From contig JAJZNY010000327.1 in NCBI GenBank assembly GCA_021852245.1, forward strand, positions 1-6,331: a stretch of DNA of 6,331 nt, read 5' to 3'. Below, piece after piece: positions 4,314 to 6,331 of this stretch. Under the pieces are notes generated by a model that made no database searches, was not told where the DNA came from, and was given only the letters and a program-made list of their open reading frames with translations. The DNA comes from Planctomycetota bacterium. Lineage in GTDB: Bacteria > Planctomycetota > Phycisphaerae > WQYP01. The position numbers and the translations under genes were made by a program. Positions within the stretch are counted from its first letter, which is position 1. Each line of letters starts with the position of its first letter.

Positions 4314-6331
4314 TTGGAAATGCCGAAAGCCGAATTTCAATCGAGCCGTTGGAAGCGGTTTCTAAATCGCGGAAAAACAGCGGAATTGCGCGAAGAACCC
4401 CTTCGCCTGCCACTGCTGGCCATCGAACAACTCGGTGACCTCGCCTTTAAGATGGGGCAGACTCATTCGGTGGCGGGCGGCTCGTCATCCGACCGGCTGC
4501 TGCTCCGCGTGCATGAAAATGAAAATGTTATTACTCGAACCCACGATCTCATCACCGATGCCGCGGCGCGCCATCAGGCGATATCGCCTGCGTCGGAATG
4601 GCTGATTGATAATTTTTACGTGGTGCAGGAGCAGTTGCACCTCATCAAAGAGCACTTTCCACGCCGCTACTGCAGGCAGCTGCCTCATATCGATGGTGAT
4701 CCGCCCGTCCCGCGCATCTTCGACATGATGCTCAAATTGATCAGCCATCTCGACGGCCGGGTGGACATTGAAGCGCTGGATCGTTTTATCTTTTCATATC
4801 AGCAGGCCTCACCGCTGAGCCTCGGCGAACTCTGGGCCGCACCCATCATGCTGCGGGTCGGATTGATTGAAAACCTCCGCCGGGTCTCCGGGATGATCTA
4901 CGAAGCCCGCAAGGAGCGAAATCTCGCCAATGGATGGGCCGATCGCCTGATTGAAGCCGCCGAGGCGGGTCCGGATCAGGTGATTGTCACGCTCTCCGCG
5001 CTGGTCGAATCGCAGCCGCCTCTGGAGAGTGCATTTGTTGCTGAATTCATGCGCCGCCTCCATGGCCAGCATGCATCGCTGCATGTGGTGCTCGAGTGGA
5101 TATCGCAATCACTGGCGCGTAAAAGTGAAACCCCTGAACGCATGGTCGTCCTGGAAAGCCAGCGCCAGGCCGCGGATCAGGTTTCCATGGGCAATTGTTT
5201 TGCCAGTTTCCGGTTTCTGGATGCCACCGACTGGGGAAAATTTGTTGAACGCCACAGTATGGTCGAGCATGTTCTGCGGCAGGACCCCGCCCAAATTTAC
5301 GCCCAATGCGACTTTGCCACACGCGATCGAGCCCGGCATATGGTGGAGCAACTCGCCCGACGAGCCGCGATACCCGAACATCGGGTTGCCGACGCCGTGA
5401 TTGAATTGGCTCGCAGCAGCAACGCGGACACTCCAACAAGCAAAGTCCAATCCCATGTTGGCTGGTATTTGCTTGATGATGGTGTTCGCCAGCTTGAACG
5501 ACGGCTGCGCGTTCGCCCCCGCCTCTCCGATTCGCTGAGTCGACTCATCCGGCGCATCGCACTTTTCAGTTATCTTTTTCCCGTGGTCGTCATTGCAGCG
5601 GCGATCACCGCGGCGTGGTGGCTGGGATTTATGCCCACGCTGCCAATCGGAGTGGCCGTTGCCGGGTTGGCGGTTATGGCGATGGTGGCGGTGCAATGTG
5701 CCGTCTCGATTACCAACTATTTCCTCACGCGGATCGTCAGTCCGAAAATTCTTCCACGTCTTGATTACGAATCGGGAATTGATCGGCAGCACAGCACGTG
5801 TGTGGTCATACCCTGCCTGATCACCGATGCGGCGGAGATTGCCGAACTCGCAGAATCATTGGAGATCAAATATCTCGCCAATCGGGACCCGAATCTCTCC
5901 TTCGCCGTGCTCTCCGATTTCGTCGACCACACCGAAGAATCACATCCCGACGATGAGAAACTCCTCGGGCAGATGATTGAAAAAATCGATGCGCTCAATC
6001 ATCGCTACGGCCGCCCGGATCATCAGCCCTTCTGCCTCTTTCATCGGCCGCGGACATGGAATGCATCGGAAAAAGTCTGGATGGGGCGGGAGCGTAAGCG
6101 TGGAAAGCTTGAGGATTTCATCAACCTCATTGCTGAGGGAAATGCCGATGCATTTGTCAAGGTGATCGCCGCTCCTGATCGCGTGGCGCAATGGAAATTC
6201 ATACTGACGCTCGACGCCGACACGCAACTGCCAAGCGGTACCGCCGCGGAGATGATCGGCACCGCCGCCCATCTTCTCAACCTACCCATTTACGATCCGC
6301 ATCGGCGCAGGGTTGTCCGTGGATACACCAT
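4314..6331 (+). CDS. ndvB: Cyclic beta-1,2-glucan synthase (NdvB/Cgs, GT84-like), 5' part, cut by the window end
   Basis: The first 672 codons of a very large inner-membrane enzyme; known NdvB/Cgs proteins approach 2,900 residues. They use UDP-glucose to build, close and trim beta-1,2-glucans destined for the periplasm. Visible: the family N-terminal region with EWLIDNF followed by the EQLHLIKEHFPRRY stretch, about residues 95-123; two membrane segments at about 415-470; the KILPRLDYESGI stretch; YLANRDPNL then SDF with Asp535; FCLFHRPRTWN and WMGRERKRGKLEDF; and LDADTQLP with the glycosyltransferase DAD at 634-636. The frame is open without a stop from 4314 to the end. The remaining GT core, later membrane helices, glycoamylase-like domain and GH94-like phosphorylase domains would lie beyond the window. 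Start is TTG 4314 by Shine-Dalgarno spacing, or ATG 4320. The gene is divergent from the PEP-CTERM gene across a 595-bp gap. Family call firm; the exact product (cyclic or linear glucan) is not shown. Confidence 0.92.
   Translation, partial: MEMPKAEFQSSRWKRFLNRGKTAELREEPLRLPLLAIEQLGDLAFKMGQTHSVAGGSSSDRLLLRVHENENVITRTHDLITDAAARHQAISPASEWLIDNFYVVQEQLHLIKEHFPRRYCRQLPHIDGDPPVPRIFDMMLKLISHLDGRVDIEALDRFIFSYQQASPLSLGELWAAPIMLRVGLIENLRRVSGMIYEARKERNLANGWADRLIEAAEAGPDQVIVTLSALVESQPPLESAFVAEFMRRLHGQHASLHVVLEWISQSLARKSETPERMVVLESQRQAADQVSMGNCFASFRFLDATDWGKFVERHSMVEHVLRQDPAQIYAQCDFATRDRARHMVEQLARRAAIPEHRVADAVIELARSSNADTPTSKVQSHVGWYLLDDGVRQLERRLRVRPRLSDSLSRLIRRIALFSYLFPVVVIAAAITAAWWLGFMPTLPIGVAVAGLAVMAMVAVQCAVSITNYFLTRIVSPKILPRLDYESGIDRQHSTCVVIPCLITDAAEIAELAESLEIKYLANRDPNLSFAVLSDFVDHTEESHPDDEKLLGQMIEKIDALNHRYGRPDHQPFCLFHRPRTWNASEKVWMGRERKRGKLEDFINLIAEGNADAFVKVIAAPDRVAQWKFILTLDADTQLPSGTAAEMIGTAAHLLNLPIYDPHRRRVVRGYT

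Noticed and set aside
3793..4365. 190-codon plus-strand open frame in the intergenic region
   Set aside because: No ribosome site, composition unlike the real genes, no recognisable family, and it overlaps the start of the glucan synthase in a different frame.
5109..5792. 227-codon minus-strand open frame
   Set aside because: It lies wholly antisense to the glucan synthase, whose frame has strong family motifs on the plus strand.

Overview
The window looks like a chromosomal piece of a moderately GC-rich Gram-negative bacterium. The best guess is a member of the Planctomycetota, perhaps Phycisphaerae-like. Three things point that way: a PEP-CTERM secreted protein, an unusually long multi-PDZ RseP-type protease, and a very large NdvB/Cgs-type glucan synthase, all separated by wide gaps. 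No 16S or other marker gene is present, so the taxonomy is an inference. I see no transposase, integrase, CRISPR array, phage gene or other sign of recent transfer.

Layout. (1) 45-2144 (+): an RseP-family intramembrane site-2 protease with HELGH and LDGG metal-site motifs and about three PDZ-like modules. (2) 2145-2321: a convergent gap with two small hairpins and no strong terminator. (3) 2322-2404 (-): tRNA-Leu with anticodon CAG, no encoded CCA, and a promoter immediately upstream. (4) 2546-2579: a strong intrinsic terminator that ends the next gene. (5) 2622-3512 (-): a 296-residue exported protein with a signal peptide, a glycine-rich linker and a C-terminal PEP-CTERM sorting signal. It has a near-consensus sigma-70 promoter at 3690-3718, a structured leader of about 170 nt and a textbook Shine-Dalgarno site. 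(6) 3719-4313: about 595 bp with no convincing gene, lying between two divergent genes. It contains an AT-rich 30-bp palindrome at 3994-4023, a 15-bp GC palindrome at 4166-4180 and a weak candidate promoter at 4189-4218. (7) 4314 to the end (+): the first 672 codons of a cyclic beta-1,2-glucan synthase-like protein, cut by the window edge just after the glycosyltransferase DxD motif.

How the genes fit together. The three proteins all concern the cell envelope: membrane proteolysis, an anchored or surface-sorted PEP-CTERM protein, and glucan synthesis across the inner membrane. They lie on alternating strands with separate signals, so they are not one operon and no common pathway is shown. I do not see a clearly new biological system here. 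The observations most worth a second look are the unexplained 595-bp divergent regulatory region with its AT-rich palindrome, the enlarged RseP, and the uncharacterised PEP-CTERM protein with its leader.
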